Translations under genes and position numbers: made by a program | Notes under the pieces: generated by a model | What the model saw: the letters and a program-made list of their open reading frames with translations, nothing else | The model's database searches: none | Told to the model about the DNA's origin: nothing | Shown here: positions 22,801 through 34,903 of the stretch, in pieces | Layout of the letters: each line of letters opens with the position of its first letter | How positions within the stretch are numbered: the first letter of the stretch is position 1 | Source: Halicephalobus mephisto | Lineage: Eukaryota > Nematoda > Chromadorea > Rhabditida > Panagrolaimidae | Assembly: GCA_009193035.1 (NCBI GenBank) | Contig: SWDT01000061.1 | Coordinates: 310,001-374,000 of the forward strand | Direction of reading: 5' to 3' | Length of the DNA stretch: 64,000 nucleotides

Positions 22801-25800
22801 AATCCAGGAAAAAAGATGATTTTGGAATTGTTTTAGGATGCAAATATTACATTAAAGAAATAACAAATCCAAAATTGGCGGAAAAAGATCCAGGATTGAA
22901 AGAAGGAGATGTTGTTTTAAAAATTAATGGACAAAATTTGGATGGGATTACTCTGGAAGAAGCCACGAGATGGCTTCAAAGATCAAGAGAAAAATTGTCT
23001 TTGGTCGTCCAGAGGGACGTCAGAAGAGGCCAACCTGGGTCCAGATGGTCGAGTCAGAATACGGTATACGAGAGACTTGGGAGTGTTTCCGCGACCCCGA
23101 GACACTCCCCGACCCCCATGCATTACACTCATTCGGCTAATCCGGAAATGATAAATAATGTTAGAAAATTTTCGGATTCGAAAAGATTAAGTGATCCGAT
23201 GACTAGGATTTTTGATTATTCGTCGCATCAGAATTCTGTTCCTTCTGGATATATTCCGAAATCTCCTCTACCGTCTTACAACGGGATATATTGCGAATCT
23301 CCTCGACCTGTCCATCAATCAGTCACTATCTCGACTCCGATCAGAAACGGCCCAAATTCTCAAAATGCTTCCAATTGCAGTTCTCCGAGATTTTTCGGAT
23401 CTCATCATCGACCAGAATTCAGAATAATCACGTTCAAAAAAGGTCCAGGATCTCTCGGAATCAGGGTCATCGGAGGAAATCAAGTAGGAATTTTCGTTTC
23501 TGCTGTCCAGGACGATTCTCCGGCAGCACTTAACGGAATCAGAATCGGAGATAAAATTATTCAAGTAAACACTTATTCAATGGAAAAAATCACAAGAGAA
23601 CAAGCCGTGGAATATTTGCTTTCCTTAGGGGACGATGTCCAGATCAAAGTCGAAAGTGCTTTTGAAGAATTCCTAACTGTCAGAAATAACCAAATTGGAG
23701 ATAATTTCTTCATAAGGTTTGTTCATTTTTAATTAAATTTAAAAAAAATAAAATTAAAAAATTTTTTAGAAGTAAAATTATTGTTTTTTTAGAAATAAAA
23801 TTAAAAAAGTAGAATTTTTAAGTTTTTTTAAAAATAAGATTAAAAAAGTTAAATTTTCGTTTTTTTTTAAATAAAATTAAAAAATTTTTTAAAATAAAAA
23901 TTAAAAAAGTTAAATTTTTGTTTTTTTTAAAATAAAAATAAAAAAAAGTAAAATTTTTGTTTTTTTTAAAAATAAAATAAATTTTTTTAGGACTCATTTT
24001 TCGTATTCTCCTTCGTCTTCGAGAAAAAACATGGTGAATCAACTGAAAGAGCTCGTGTTTGCCGAAGGGGATATTCTGCGAGTGACGGATACGCTTTACG
24101 GTGGATCTGTGGGTCAATGGAAAGTTCAAAAATTATATTCTGCAAATGGAACAGAAATAAAACCAAACGAAGAAATCGGAATTGTTCCAAATTCTAAATC
24201 TGCTGAAATAATTGCTAAACAATCAAGAACAGAATCTTCGACTCTTGGAAGAAGTTTATTCAAGAAAAAACTTCAATCAAAAAAAACAAAATCATTATCT
24301 ACTGCAATTGAAGAAGAATTTTTTTTGGGAAACAACTTCGATATTCCGCTTCCGGCCTACGAACGGGTCGTCCTGAAACAGCCCACCTTCGCCAGACCCG
24401 TCGTTTTTTTCGGACCTTTGGCCGATGTTGCGAAACAACTTTTATTATTGAATTTTTCAATGAAATTTTCTTCTGTACAAGATGATTCGGCAAAAATGAT
24501 TTCCTTAAATCAAGTAGATAATATTATGGCCACAGGCAAACATGCTATTTTGTCCGTTTCTCCGGGCAGTGTTGAGAGACTTCATTTGGCTCAATATGCT
24601 CCTATTGTTATTTTGCTTGATACGGAATCTAGATCTCGAGTGAGGGATCTTCGAGGAAAATCCGGCATTCCTACGGCATCTGCAAGGAAGCTCATAGAAC
24701 AGGCCCAGAAAATCAAAAAACATCATAGTCATCTTCTGACGGCGACCTTGGACGTGACGAAGGAGGAAAATTGGTTCGATGCCCTGAGGCAACTGATTTT
24801 TCATCTTCAAGAACGAAGAGTATGGATGCCTGAAATGCCTCCAGAACGACCTCTGAATGAACTTTTACTTTTTCCAATCCAGAATCCTGATTCCGATGCC
24901 GATTCTCTCAAGGGCGATTACGGTACCTCCACTCAATTCGAATTACGAAATCAACTGTATCCTCAGACGGCCACCGGATCCAGCAACGATCCGGCTTTTT
25001 CGACGAAAACCGATCTTTCCAGATTCCCTGAAGACTTGGCGAATCTGAATCTAGGGTCAAATTACAGTAATAATCGAAACGGAAATTTTTATTCAGCTTT
25101 TACGAAAAATTCGCCTTATTCAAATTACAGTAACAGAAACAACTACGGGTCTTCTAATTCTCCCTACGGTAATTTTTGAAAAATTAAATATAAAATTTAT
25201 TTTTAAACTTATTTAATTTTCGAAATTATTTTAAAATTTATTTTTAAAATTTTTTATTTTTTTAGTTTTTTTAAAATTTATTTTTAAAATTATTTATTTT
25301 TTTAGTTTTTTTAAAATTTTTTTAGTTTTTTTAATTTTTAAAATTTTAAAATTTTTTTATTTTTTTTTATTTTTTATTTTTTTAAAATTTTTCAGATCCG
25401 TTCATTGGAAGGGATCGACAGAATGGGGGGAATTTGCAGAACATCTATGATCCTTCGAAGCACCTGAGGGAGTTTGACACGAGTTCCTCGACTCTCCCGG
25501 GTTTGGACGAGAACCGGTCGAGACAGAGTTCCTCCCCCTATCAGACCCCCATCAGACATGAACTCCCGATCTCCTTACAGACCAGAAATCCCATTTTCGA
25601 AAAGAACAGACCACGGGAACATTCTCGAACTCCAGAATCTTCCATCGATTACAGAGTTACAGGATTTTCTGCGTGAGTTTTTTTCAATTTTAATTTTTTA
25701 TAAATTTTAAATTTAATTTTCTGAATTTTAATTTTTATAAATTTTAAATTTAATTTTTTCTAAATTTTTAGATTTTTAAATTTTTTTTAAATTTTAAATT

Positions 25801-26354
25801 TTATTTTTTTTATTTTCTTTAATTTTTGATTTTTATTTTTTAGAGATGATAAGTCGACGAGATCCAACTACGATCCGCCGTATATTGATGATAAGTCGCT
25901 GAATCTGGACGCAGAGGGGAATGCCAACGAGGACCCGAGCCAGAGAAGGGCCAACCAGGTCAAGGAGCACGTGAGTGGACTGGTTGACTGGACAGGGGGT
26001 ACTTTGACCTGTCCCGAGAGTGGAGTGGAATTGATAGTTCCGGAAAACGCGATTCCATTCGGGACCGAACAGCATATTTTTGTCGAAGTTTGTGAAGAAG
26101 GTCCTCAGAATCCGCCACTGTCGAAGAAGGAAGCCCTCTTGAGTCCCCTTGTGGTCTGCGGACCTCAAGGACTCCAATTCAGTCTCCCAGTGGAGTTGAG
26201 ACTCCCTCACAAATTCACCTCAGGGGATCCCACCGCCGCCAATGTGATTCTGAAGGCCGGCCAAGGATCGCAATGGACGAACATCGAACTCCTCCAGCCC
26301 CCGAAGTCAGATCCAAGCAGTAAATTCGTTTCGGTGCTCGTAAAGCATTTCTGA
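19875..26354 (+). CDS. zoo-1: Zonula occludens-like junction scaffold (ZO-1 family)
   Basis: Exons 19875-20225, 20289-20339, 20787-20911, 22631-23716, 23991-25168, 25396-25672 and 25844-26354 join to about 1192 residues. Order: a Ser-rich N-terminus; PDZ1 split over exons 2-4 ([14 protein letters not shown], then [10 protein letters not shown]); PDZ2 ([21 protein letters not shown]); PDZ3 ([25 protein letters not shown]); an SH3; a guanylate-kinase-like region lacking a nucleotide-binding loop; a low-complexity linker; and a C-terminal ZU5 domain ([20 protein letters not shown]). Three PDZs, SH3, GUK and ZU5 identify the ZO family, which links junctional membrane proteins to actin; the worm member is zoo-1. 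An acceptor ends 2 bases before the ATG. Intron 3 (1719 bases) is unusually long and repeat-rich. Confidence 0.95.
20540..20785 (+). repeat. zoo-1 intron 2, tandem 35-bp repeat
   Basis: About seven copies of a unit made of aatttaaaaagttttatttt plus tacactgattttttt run up to the acceptor at 20785-20786. The true 3' splice site sequence (gaatttttag) resembles the join of the units, as in other introns here. Confidence 0.7.
21377..21643 (-). repeat. 66-bp tandem repeat with an open antisense frame
   Basis: Four copies of a 66-bp unit (beginning atgaagttcttcgttattga on the + strand) lie inside zoo-1 intron 3. The unit is a multiple of three and on the - strand reads as a 22-residue repeat with the core [19 protein letters not shown]. 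Just upstream on the - strand (21638-21835) is another open stretch rich in Lys, Gln and Leu ([13 protein letters not shown]), followed in a shifted frame by [15 protein letters not shown]. The whole reads like a decayed coding segment, perhaps of a retroelement, interrupted by the expansion. The family cannot be named. Confidence 0.55.
22030..22230 (+). repeat. Short AT-rich tandem repeat in zoo-1 intron 3
   Basis: About eight units of 20-26 bases alternate aaaattaaaatttttc with gtgttaa or atgttaa. A second AT-rich array of the aatgatttttatttttaaat type fills 22430-22628 up to the acceptor of exon 4. No coding potential. Confidence 0.65.
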
Positions 26355-26489
26355 ATTTATCCATTGTTAAAATTTTAAACGTTAAACTAATAGATAAAAT
26401 TATGTATAAAATTAACATTAAAAATATAAATATTTTGAATTTTCTCCAAATTTGGAAGATTTTATTCGTTAAAATTTCTGGATTTTTGG

Positions 26490-27030
26490 GGATATTATAA
26501 GTGGAATTTTTATAGGTACTGTACAATTTTATTAATGAAATTTTTATGGATTTTATGGGATATCGTGGTTGGGGATTTTCAAAGGTATTGTGAGGAATAT
26601 TATAAGTAGAATTTTCATAGATACTGTGCAATTTTATCAATGAAATTTTTATAGATTTTAGGGGATATTACAAATGCGGGATTTTCAAGGATATTGTGGG
26701 GATATTATAAGTGAAATTTTCATAGATACTGTACAATTTTATTAATGGAATTTTTATAGATTTTAGGGGATATTACAAATGAGGGATTTTCAAGGATATT
26801 ATAAATGGGGATTTCTCTGAATATTGAGGATATTATAAGTGAAATTTTCATAGATACTGTACAATTTTATCAATGAAATTTTTATCTATTTTAGGGGATA
26901 TCGTGGTTGGGGATTTTCAAGGATATTGTGAGGATATTATAAGTGAAATTTTCATAGATACTGTACAATTTTATTTGTGAAATTTTCACTGATTTTTAAA
27001 AATATTCTTGATAGAGATCTTTGTCAATTT
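26490..27030 (+). repeat. Tandem repeat, about 110-bp unit
   Basis: Downstream of zoo-1, five to six diverged units each contain gatattataagtgaaatttt, catagatactgtacaatttt and ggggatattgt-like stretches. Units vary in length through loss or gain of a tgggatatcgtggttgggga block. The region has no open frame of note and no link to either neighbouring gene. Confidence 0.7.
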
Positions 27031-27339
27031 AGAGGGGTGTCATAGGTGAAACTTTCATGGATATTGTATAAGTTTATCAATGAGATTTCTGGATATTAGG
27101 AAATTTTATTCGTAAAGATTTTTTTGAACTACTGGAGGATATCTTCATTAACGGATATGTTTTCGGACTGTTCGAGTATCTTCTTGTTTATGAAGGTTTC
27201 CTCAGGGTATTGGGAGACCTCATTGATGGACATTTCTTCTAGATACCAGAGCTCCTCATCCACAGATATGCTTTCTAAAAATTAGAGTATTTCTTCGATG
27301 AAGATTTATCAGGATATTAAGATATCCCTTCATCCACGG

Positions 27340-27720
27340 ATATAACTTTTAGTTGATAAAATATTTTTTATTAAAAATTTACTAAAATATCTCCCAATCT
27401 ATGGATATAACTTTTGATTATTAAAATACTTTTTTATTGATGGAAATTTACTAAAATATCTCCCAATCTATGGATACGACTGTTGATTATTAAAATACTT
27501 TTTTATTGATGGAAATTTACTAAAATATTAAAATATCCCTCTATCCATATATGTAACTTTTAGTTGATAAAATATTTTTTATTAAAGATCTACTAAAATA
27601 TCTCCCAATCCATGGATATAACTTTTGATTATTAAAATACTTTTTTATTGATGGAAATTTACTAAAATATCTCCCAATCCATGGATATGACTTTTGACTA
27701 TTAGGATATCTCTTCGTTGA
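27340..27720 (+). repeat. Tandem repeat, about 70-bp unit
   Basis: Five units with the core aaaatatctcccaatctatg followed by gatataacttttgattatt and a tactttttta block. The array is separate in sequence from the one at 26490-27030 but also built on gatat-type words. It lies about 160 bases from the 3' end of the convergent carboxypeptidase gene. Confidence 0.7.
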
Positions 27721-27877
27721 TGAGGATTTCTTTTATTCTTTGAAGATTGAAATTGTTATTTTTAATTTTAAAAAATTTTATACGTAATTGGATGGAATTG
27801 AAAAAACTACAATTAACTAGTTAAAATACGGCACCGTATTCAAAAATGAGTATCTTTGACTCTGTAGGATTCTGAAT

Positions 27878-30800
27878 TCACTGACAGAATCCGCAACTTT
27901 TTTTGCAATCTCGATGCATGTAGATCGTTGAAGTCTGGCAGATGGCCGGAGAATTGGAAATCCAGGAACTGCACCAACGGCTTTTGTCGAAGCAGTTCGA
28001 GGACGGATTTAGTCTGGCAAGTTCGGAATTGAGCCGGATCCGCTGGCGTTCTCTTTCCATTTCTCTTTGTTTCGAAAGTCTGGCTTCATAGTCTCTTCTG
28101 GCCTTCAATTGCTCCAATCTCAGTTGATTTAATCGATCATGAAGGTTGTTTCTTAAATTTCCAGAAGAAATTTGTTTTTGATGAGGAAATTGTCGAAATA
28201 CAGATGATACTGTAGTTTGTTTTTGGATCATGCTGGATACATGGGGGACGAACAGGAGATTGGCCCTCTTCATGACGGCATCTATGACCACCTTGACTCC
28301 TTCCCAGGTCTCCCTCGCCGTCGGAATCAACTGTTTCCGATCCAGCAAGAATCCGTCCCATTCTGTAAATTTTAATTAAAAAATAAAAATTATTTCAAAA
28401 TGAATTTTCAAAGGTTATAAAACTTCGATTTCAGATTTTCTTTCTGAATTTCTGCCAGATTCCAAAAAGTTTTAGGATATTCTATGAGATTCTGGAAGAC
28501 TTCAGAAACTTTAATAAAATGTTAGAAATTTTCAATTTTTTATAAAATTTTAGAAAATTCCAGAAGCTTCTTTGGATTCTGGAAGACTTCTATAACATTC
28601 TAAAGAAATTCCGAAGTTTCGACATGATTCTAGAATGATACTGTTATGCCTTTTACTTAGAATAAGAGACAATACAAAATAAAAACAAATATTATTAAAT
28701 ATCAGAACTACACCCGGGGAGGACCCCCGGTACACCAAGTGTTCCTTTTTGTACTCCTCAGTGGATAAAAAGGACTGTTAAATTTTCAATGTTCTGGATA
28801 TCCCCGGTCATGAAGACTATACATCTACAACAGATACAGAAGCTTCTATGAGATCCTAGAAAACTCAAAAAATTTCCACAAGATTCTAGAAAATTCCAGA
28901 AGTTTTTTCTCTGGATTCTGGAAGTTCTAGAATTTTCTATGACGATTGAGAAGATCCCAGAAGCCCTTCTCCGGATTCTAGAAGACTGCAGAATCTCTTA
29001 TGTGATTTTAAATAAATAAATAAATAAAGGAATAAATAAAGAAATAAAGAAATAAAGAAATTAATTAATTAAATAAATAAATAAATAAATAATCTTACGT
29101 TCTTCTCCAGGACGGAGTTCCAAAAGATAAACGTATTTGATCCCGGCTTTGGCCTTGGCCCAGTCGTCAGAACCCCCGGCGGAAGGATAAAGGATGTCCG
29201 CTCCGGTGCCGAATCTGAATTTGGTTCCATACATGGATTCGATAGCGGCGACTCCCCTCATTGCGACGTCCTGGAGGTCCTGGACATCTGACGGAAAAGA
29301 TCTTCTTTCGTGATTGAAGGGATGAATCCACATCTGAGAATAAGTGTGGAGAGTTATGAAAGCGTCCACTTTCTGCCAAAGCTCGGGAGATTGAAGCATG
29401 TCTCTGATGGCCCTGGATTCTGGCTCGCTGAAGGCACTTGTCCCTTGGTAGATGTCCGAACAAACGTCGTTCGAAGATCCGGATTCTCCAAAATGAAAAT
29501 CAAAATTTCTATTCAAATCGACTCCTCCGCAACATCTTTCGCGTCTCCATCTGTCTTTTTTGCATGTGATGTTTCCTCGGTTTTTTCTCCAGAATCTCGT
29601 CTGTGGAGTCACATCTGATCGAGAATATTCAAATCCATCCGGATTTGCCACAGGCAAAAAATAAAAATTTAAATTGTCAACATAACTGGTTATTTGTGGA
29701 TCGATACCGTAACCGACGATGAGTTGCTCGATGAAATACAAAGCAGTGTGGATAGCTGCCCATTCTCTGGCGTGAATCCCGCCATCGATCCAGACAGATC
29801 TTTTGTCCGTTTTCGAAATCGGATTTCCTATTTTAATTCCTTTTATTTCTCTGCCTTCGTGGGTTTTTCCTGCAACGAAAATTTTTGACATTTTAGGATA
29901 AAATTTTTGAATATCTTCCATCCATCGAACCATGTCGTCATAGGAATGGTATTCTCCGAATTTGTATTTGGCCTTGTTCCTGGAGGCATATACAGTATCC
30001 TTGGCCCTTTTCGAAAATTCAATCAAAATCGAATTTTTTTCATTTTTTTGATTTTTTTCTTTTTCGATAATTTTTTTTTGAACATCTTCTACAGTAACCT
30101 TGTACTGTATGTTGTTTTCAGTTAGGACTTTCTGAATCGTGGAAGAAATTTCTGGAGACACCATGACGTCGACGAAAGCTCCCACGATCGTCGGAGCTTT
30201 CCAAAAATCAAACTGAAAAAAAATCAAACTGAAAAAAAATTTAAATTGAAAAAAAAAATCAAGCTGAAAAAAAAAAATCAAAAATTGCGCAAAAACCAGA
30301 TTAATGAAATTTCTCAAAAACGTTTAATTTAAAAAATCCAGTGTCGAAGTCTGTAAAATAATCGATATAAAAATCAAGAAAAATTTTTAAGTTTATTTCC
30401 AATATTTAAGAGCATCAAAATTAAAATTATATCTGCAGGTTGCGTGCAATGTTTGGGCGACTTGGTTAAAGTAGAAATCAAACCTGCAGGTTGCTCGCAA
30501 CATTTAGGCAAGTCGACATCAAAATCAAACCTGTAGGTTGCTCGCAACATTTGGGCAAGTCGACATCAGAATCAAATTCGCAGGTTGCTCGCAATATTTG
30601 GGCAAGTCAACATCAAAATCAAACCTGCAGGTTGCTCGCAACATTCAGGCAAGTTGATATCAAAATCAAACCTGCAGGTTGCGTGCAACATTTGGGCAAG
30701 TCAACATCAAAATCAAACCTGCAGGTTGCGCGCAATGTTTGGGCAAGTCGATCAATATTTGTATATTTATATTTATAAAAATTTTAAAATTAAAATGAAA

Positions 30801-31072
30801 TTCGCAGTTTGCTTGCAACATTTCGACAGACTGACCTGTTTAATTGTTGTTGAAAAATTTGATTTTGACTGTTTTATAAATTTCGAAATTAATTTTTGAA
30901 AAAAACCAACTTGGAATTCAGAAGAGACATTGTAGAAGGCCTTGAGAACATGGAGTTCTTCTGGAGTCTTGGGCCAGATTCTTAAAAGTTTAAATTTTCC
31001 TTCTGGTTCTTCCAAGGCAGATTCAGAAGCAGAAAACAGGAAAAAAAAGAAAATGAAGATGTTCCACTTCAT
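27878..31072 (-). CDS. M14 zinc carboxypeptidase with C-terminal ShKT domain (paralog A)
   Basis: Exons on the - strand: 31072-30911, 30212-29099 and 28362-27878, giving 586 residues. A signal peptide (MKWNIFIFFFFLFSASESA) precedes an activation propeptide and an M14A catalytic domain: zinc ligands in GIHAREW (HxxE) and in TLHTYSQ, substrate-binding NPDGFEYSRS and the catalytic glutamate in LLELRPG. After FLLDRKQLIPTARE comes a charged helical linker rich in Arg/Glu and a six-cysteine ShKT domain ending CKKSCGFC. It is predicted to be a secreted protein-processing carboxypeptidase. Worm proteins with this layout include SURO-1, which acts in cuticle formation, but orthology cannot be decided here. 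Intron 1 contains a 47-bp repeat array. A second ATG 39 bases upstream would weaken the signal peptide. Confidence 0.92.
29009..29092 (+). repeat. Tetranucleotide microsatellite
   Basis: Runs of aaataaat and aaagaaat fill most of this stretch inside intron 2 of carboxypeptidase A, directly beside the exon 2 donor. The remainder of that intron holds repeated gattctggaagacttcagaa-type words. Confidence 0.75.
30431..30760 (+). repeat. 47-bp tandem repeat in carboxypeptidase A intron 1
   Basis: Seven copies, most of them exactly 47 bp, begin cctgcaggttgctcgcaaca and end tcgacatcaaaatcaaa. The unit contains the palindrome cctgcagg and a variable tgcgcgca or tgctcgca core. A flanking block at 30760-30880 (agtcgatcaatatttgtata onward) is related to sequence beside the second array at 37280-37660. 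Confidence 0.85.
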
Positions 31073-32039
31073 CTTTCTGCAAATTTTTTGTAAATTAAAA
31101 ATGAAAATCATTTTTAAACTCGTTTTCAGAAATTTCAGACATTCCTTTCGAAAATGGACTTTTTAGAATTTTTAATTAAAAAATTATAAATTTTCTTCGA
31201 AATTCGATTTTTAAAAATTCTTAATTAAAAATAATCTCTACAGTAATCTGTAAAAAACTATAATTTTTTTTGAAATTGAATTTTTAAAAAATAATTTTTT
31301 TTTCAAAAATAAACTTTTTTTAAATTATTAATCAAAAAAAAATTTCTACAGTAATCTGTAAAAAACTATAATTTTTTTTGAAATTGAATTTTTTTTAAAT
31401 TTTTAATTTAAAAAATAATTTTTTTTCAGAAATAAACTTTTTCAAATTTTTAATCAAAAAAATAATTTCTACAGTAATCTGTAAAAAATTATAACTTTTT
31501 TGAAATTGAATTTTTTAAAAATTTTTAATTTAAAAAATAATTTTTTGTAAGTTGGAAATAATTTTAAAAATTTATACAGTATAATGAAAAAAATTTTTTA
31601 AAACAAAAATAAGTTTTTTTCGAAATTGATTTTTACTTTTTTTCGATCAAAAATCGTCATTGAATTTCCATTTTCAGAAAACTATAAATTTTTTTTCGAA
31701 AAGTGAATTTTTGGAATTTTTCATTTTCGAATAAAAAATAAAAAAAAATTTTAATCGAATTAAAAAAAATGTTTTCAAATTTGAATTTTTAGAAATTTTC
31801 AATTTTTTCTAATTTAAAAAAAAATAATTTTTTAAATTTTTAAAAAAAATAAATTTTAAATATTTTAAATTAAAAATAATTTTTAATATTTTCTAATTTT
31901 TTAAATAAAAAAATAAATTTTTAAAAAATGAAAATTTTAAATAAAAAAATAAATTTTTAAAAAATGAAAATTTTTAAAAATTTGGTTTCCTGAATTTGTG
32001 AAAATAAAAAATAATTTTTATATTTGTTTAAAAAATACA

Positions 32040-32186
32040 GGAATTCCATTCGAGAGTGAAGGCTTGCTTGACCGGATTGACGCTTTTCTGACGTCAAAAA
32101 CGCGTCGAAGCCCGAAGGCGGACTGGGATTTCTGGAACCGTGTTTTATGGAACATGTTTCGAACGGATCACTTGATATTTGAATAA
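32040..32186 (+). pseudogene. Coding-like island of unknown origin
   Basis: After an acceptor-like aaaaaatacag there is an open + frame of about 45 codons ending in TGA or TAA, with protein-like composition (ends DHLIFE). It contains a near palindrome centred on gacgtc (gacgctttt, then aaaaacgcgtc), so both strands are open there. No upstream exon was found. A second island at 33296-33420 reads DIDQSSFGKTDWNWFDAS. These could be remnants of a lost gene or of a transposon. Confidence 0.25.
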
Positions 32187-33739
32187 TCAACAACCAGAAA
32201 TCAAATTTCCTTATTTTTTAAGACTATAAAAACAAAATTTTTCATAAAAGTGGTCCCGAGGGGAATTTTGGGATTTTTCAAAAATTTATAAAATTCGAAA
32301 TTTTGGAATTAATTTAAAAATAAATTTTCTTTACAAAAATGGTCCTGAAGGGAATTTTAGGATTTTTCAGAAAATTATAAAATTCGAAATTTTCACAAAA
32401 ATGGTCCAGAGGAGAATTTTGGGATTTTTTAAAAAATTACGAAATTTTAAAATTAATTGAAAAACAAAAATCTTCACAAAAATGGTCCCGAGGAGAATTT
32501 TAAGATTCGATTTTTCAGGTAGTTTCAGAAGCACGAATTGGATTCTGGAAATTTCTAGATATCTGTAGAGATTTCCAAAAAGTTTAAAAAATTTCAAAAA
32601 AATCTCGGAGAATTCTAAAAACTCTCAAAAAATATTAATTATGTATATATATTAAAAATTAATATTATTACGAAGTTTCCTCAACACGAATTTTTAGAAT
32701 TTTTGATACAAATTCCGAAATTATAATATAAAAATTTAAAATTTTTTTAAATAAATATTTTTCAAAAATTTTTTAATTTTAAACAATTTCAAAAATTTTT
32801 GATTTTAAAATTTTTTTTATTTTTTTAAATAAAAATTTTTTTTTATTTTAAAATTTTAAATTCTGATTCGTATTATTTAAAAATTAAAATTTTTTAAGTT
32901 TCTTGAGACGAATTTCCAGAATCTAAGAAGTTCAAAAATTTTTCAAATACCGGTTTTAAATTTTCATTCAATTTCCGAATTTTCCACGAAATTAAAAAAA
33001 TTTTTCATTTTTAAAGATTTTTATAAATTTAAAAGTAAAATTCCGAAAATTCAACTTTTTAAAGATTTTTTATTTTTTAAAAACTTAATTTTTTCTAATT
33101 TTTAAAAATTTTTAAATTTTTTAAATATAATTTTTATTTTTTAAAATTTATTTTTAAACTTTAATTTTTAAATTTTTTAAATATATAATTTTTATTTTTT
33201 TTTTTAATTTTATTTTTTTTATTTTTTTATTTTTTAAAAATAATTTTTTTTAAAATTTATTTTTAAAGTTTAATTTTTTCTAATTTTTAGGTCAAGTAAT
33301 AAATTCTTTTCGGGACCATGTGAGAGTCAGGGGCGAGTCGACATCGACCAGTCAAGTTTTGGGAAGACAGACTGGAACTGGTTCGACGCTTCTGAATCCT
33401 TTCAGATTTTTTCAGATTTGTTTAAAATAAACCAAAAACTAAAAATTGAACAAAAACAACTATTTTTAAAAAAATTTTTCTTTACACAAAAATTAAAACA
33501 GTCTAACTGTCTCAATCGAGAGGAATAACTGGCCAATCACGTTCCAGAACCGGTCGATCAAGGCCTACGAAATTGATCGATTCTGAAATCTTTGATTGCT
33601 ATCAATTCAGCCTTGATTGCGCGAGCAGTTCCGTTTTGGATCTTATGGAACGAACAAAGCAACCTATCTTCGGGGATTTTCTTTGCTTATAATTTTTCGA
33701 CAAAATTACAGATCATCATAGAGGTTCTAAGTTTCGAAA

Positions 33740-34430
33740 CTTGATAAATGTGTTTTGGAATCTTCCGAAACCATAAAAACTGAATTTAAGATTTTTGGTC
33801 TCGACTGGAAAATTTTGGAAATTCGCGTTGAGACAAATTTTCGGAATTTTATAAAAGTATTTTTTACAGTAAGATTTTAAAACTTGATAAATGTGTTTTG
33901 GAATTTTTTAAAACCATAAAAACTGAATTTAAGATTTTTGGTCTCGACTGGAAAAATTTGGAAATTCGCGTTGAGATAAATTTTTAGAATTTTATAAAAA
34001 ATGCTTTTATCAAGTTTTGAAATTTTATTATAAAATGTATTTTGTAATTTTTTAAAACCATAAAAACTGAATTTCAAGATTTTTGGTCTCGATTGGAAAA
34101 ATTTAATAATTCGCGTTGAGACAAATTTTCGGAATTTTATAAAAGTATTTTTTACAGTAAGATTTTAAAACTTGATAAATGTATTTTGTAATTTTTTAAA
34201 ACCATAAGAATTGAATTTCAAGATTTTTGGTCTCGACTGGAAAAATTTAATAATTCGCGTTGAGAAAACTTGAAATTCCCTGTAAAATATTTTTAATTTT
34301 TGCAGTAAATTTAAGATTTAATATTTTTTCAGAATTTCTAAAAGTATAAAAACATTAAATTCTAGAGTTTTTGGTCTTAACTGGAAAAATTTGAAAATTC
34401 GCGTTTAGACAAATTTTTGAAATTTTTCGT
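33740..34430 (+). repeat. Tandem repeat, about 145-bp unit
   Basis: Four full copies and one degraded copy. Each has ttttggtctcgactggaaaa, then aattcgcgttgagacaaatt, an aattttataaaagtattttt stretch and acttgataaatgtgttttgg. The first copies are the least diverged. The cgcgttgagacaaatt word is a variant of a short motif scattered through the window. Confidence 0.75.
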
Positions 34431-34903
34431 TATTTATAGTATGATTAAAAATAGACCTTCCAGAAAACATTCTTGGAAACTGCAAATCAAGCAGAATTCC
34501 GGAATCGAAAGTAAAACTATATTTAAAATTAAATAAAATTCCGTAGAAGCTCCTGAAATCTTTCATAATCTTATTTAAATTTCTAAAGTACAAAATTCAA
34601 TGAAAAAATTTAAAATAATCTAAAAATAAAATTTAAAAAATTTTTTAATTTCGGAATTTTTAAAAATTACTTAATTTTGAAATTTTATAAAATTACTTAA
34701 CTTCAAAATTTTTTAAATTACTTAATTTTGAAATTTCTTAGGAAATCCCAAAAGTTCATTTTTAGACAATTTCGTAATTTTAACTTTTTAGAAATCTCCA
34801 TTAAGGAAATTTTCAAATTTTTGTATTTTATAATTGTAAAAAAATGAATTTATTTTTTCTAAAGATTTTACTTTTTCGAAAGTAATTCCCGTATTTTTAA
34901 ACT

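Larger units (their letters stand above)
31073..34903. other. Intergenic region between the two carboxypeptidase genes
   Basis: Mostly AT-rich repeat. A unit of about 116 bp carrying ctacagtaatctgtaaaaaa recurs near 31238, 31352 and 31471. Blocks with aaaatggtcccgaggggaat recur between 32230 and 32510. A unit of about 145 bp marked by tttttggtctcgactggaaa recurs at 33792, 33934, 34081, 34225 and, degraded, 34368. Two islands have coding-like composition: 32040-32186 and about 33296-33420. I could not connect them into a gene. The region includes the promoter side of carboxypeptidase A. Confidence 0.6.

Noticed and set aside
30491..30899. Repeated peptide frames across the 47-bp array
   Set aside because: The unit is 47 bp, not a multiple of three, so the frame cycles; it lies in an intron of a gene on the other strand.
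33370..33385. ggttcga-type sequence resembling a tRNA B box
   Set aside because: No matching A box or acceptor stem around it; no tRNA fold could be drawn.
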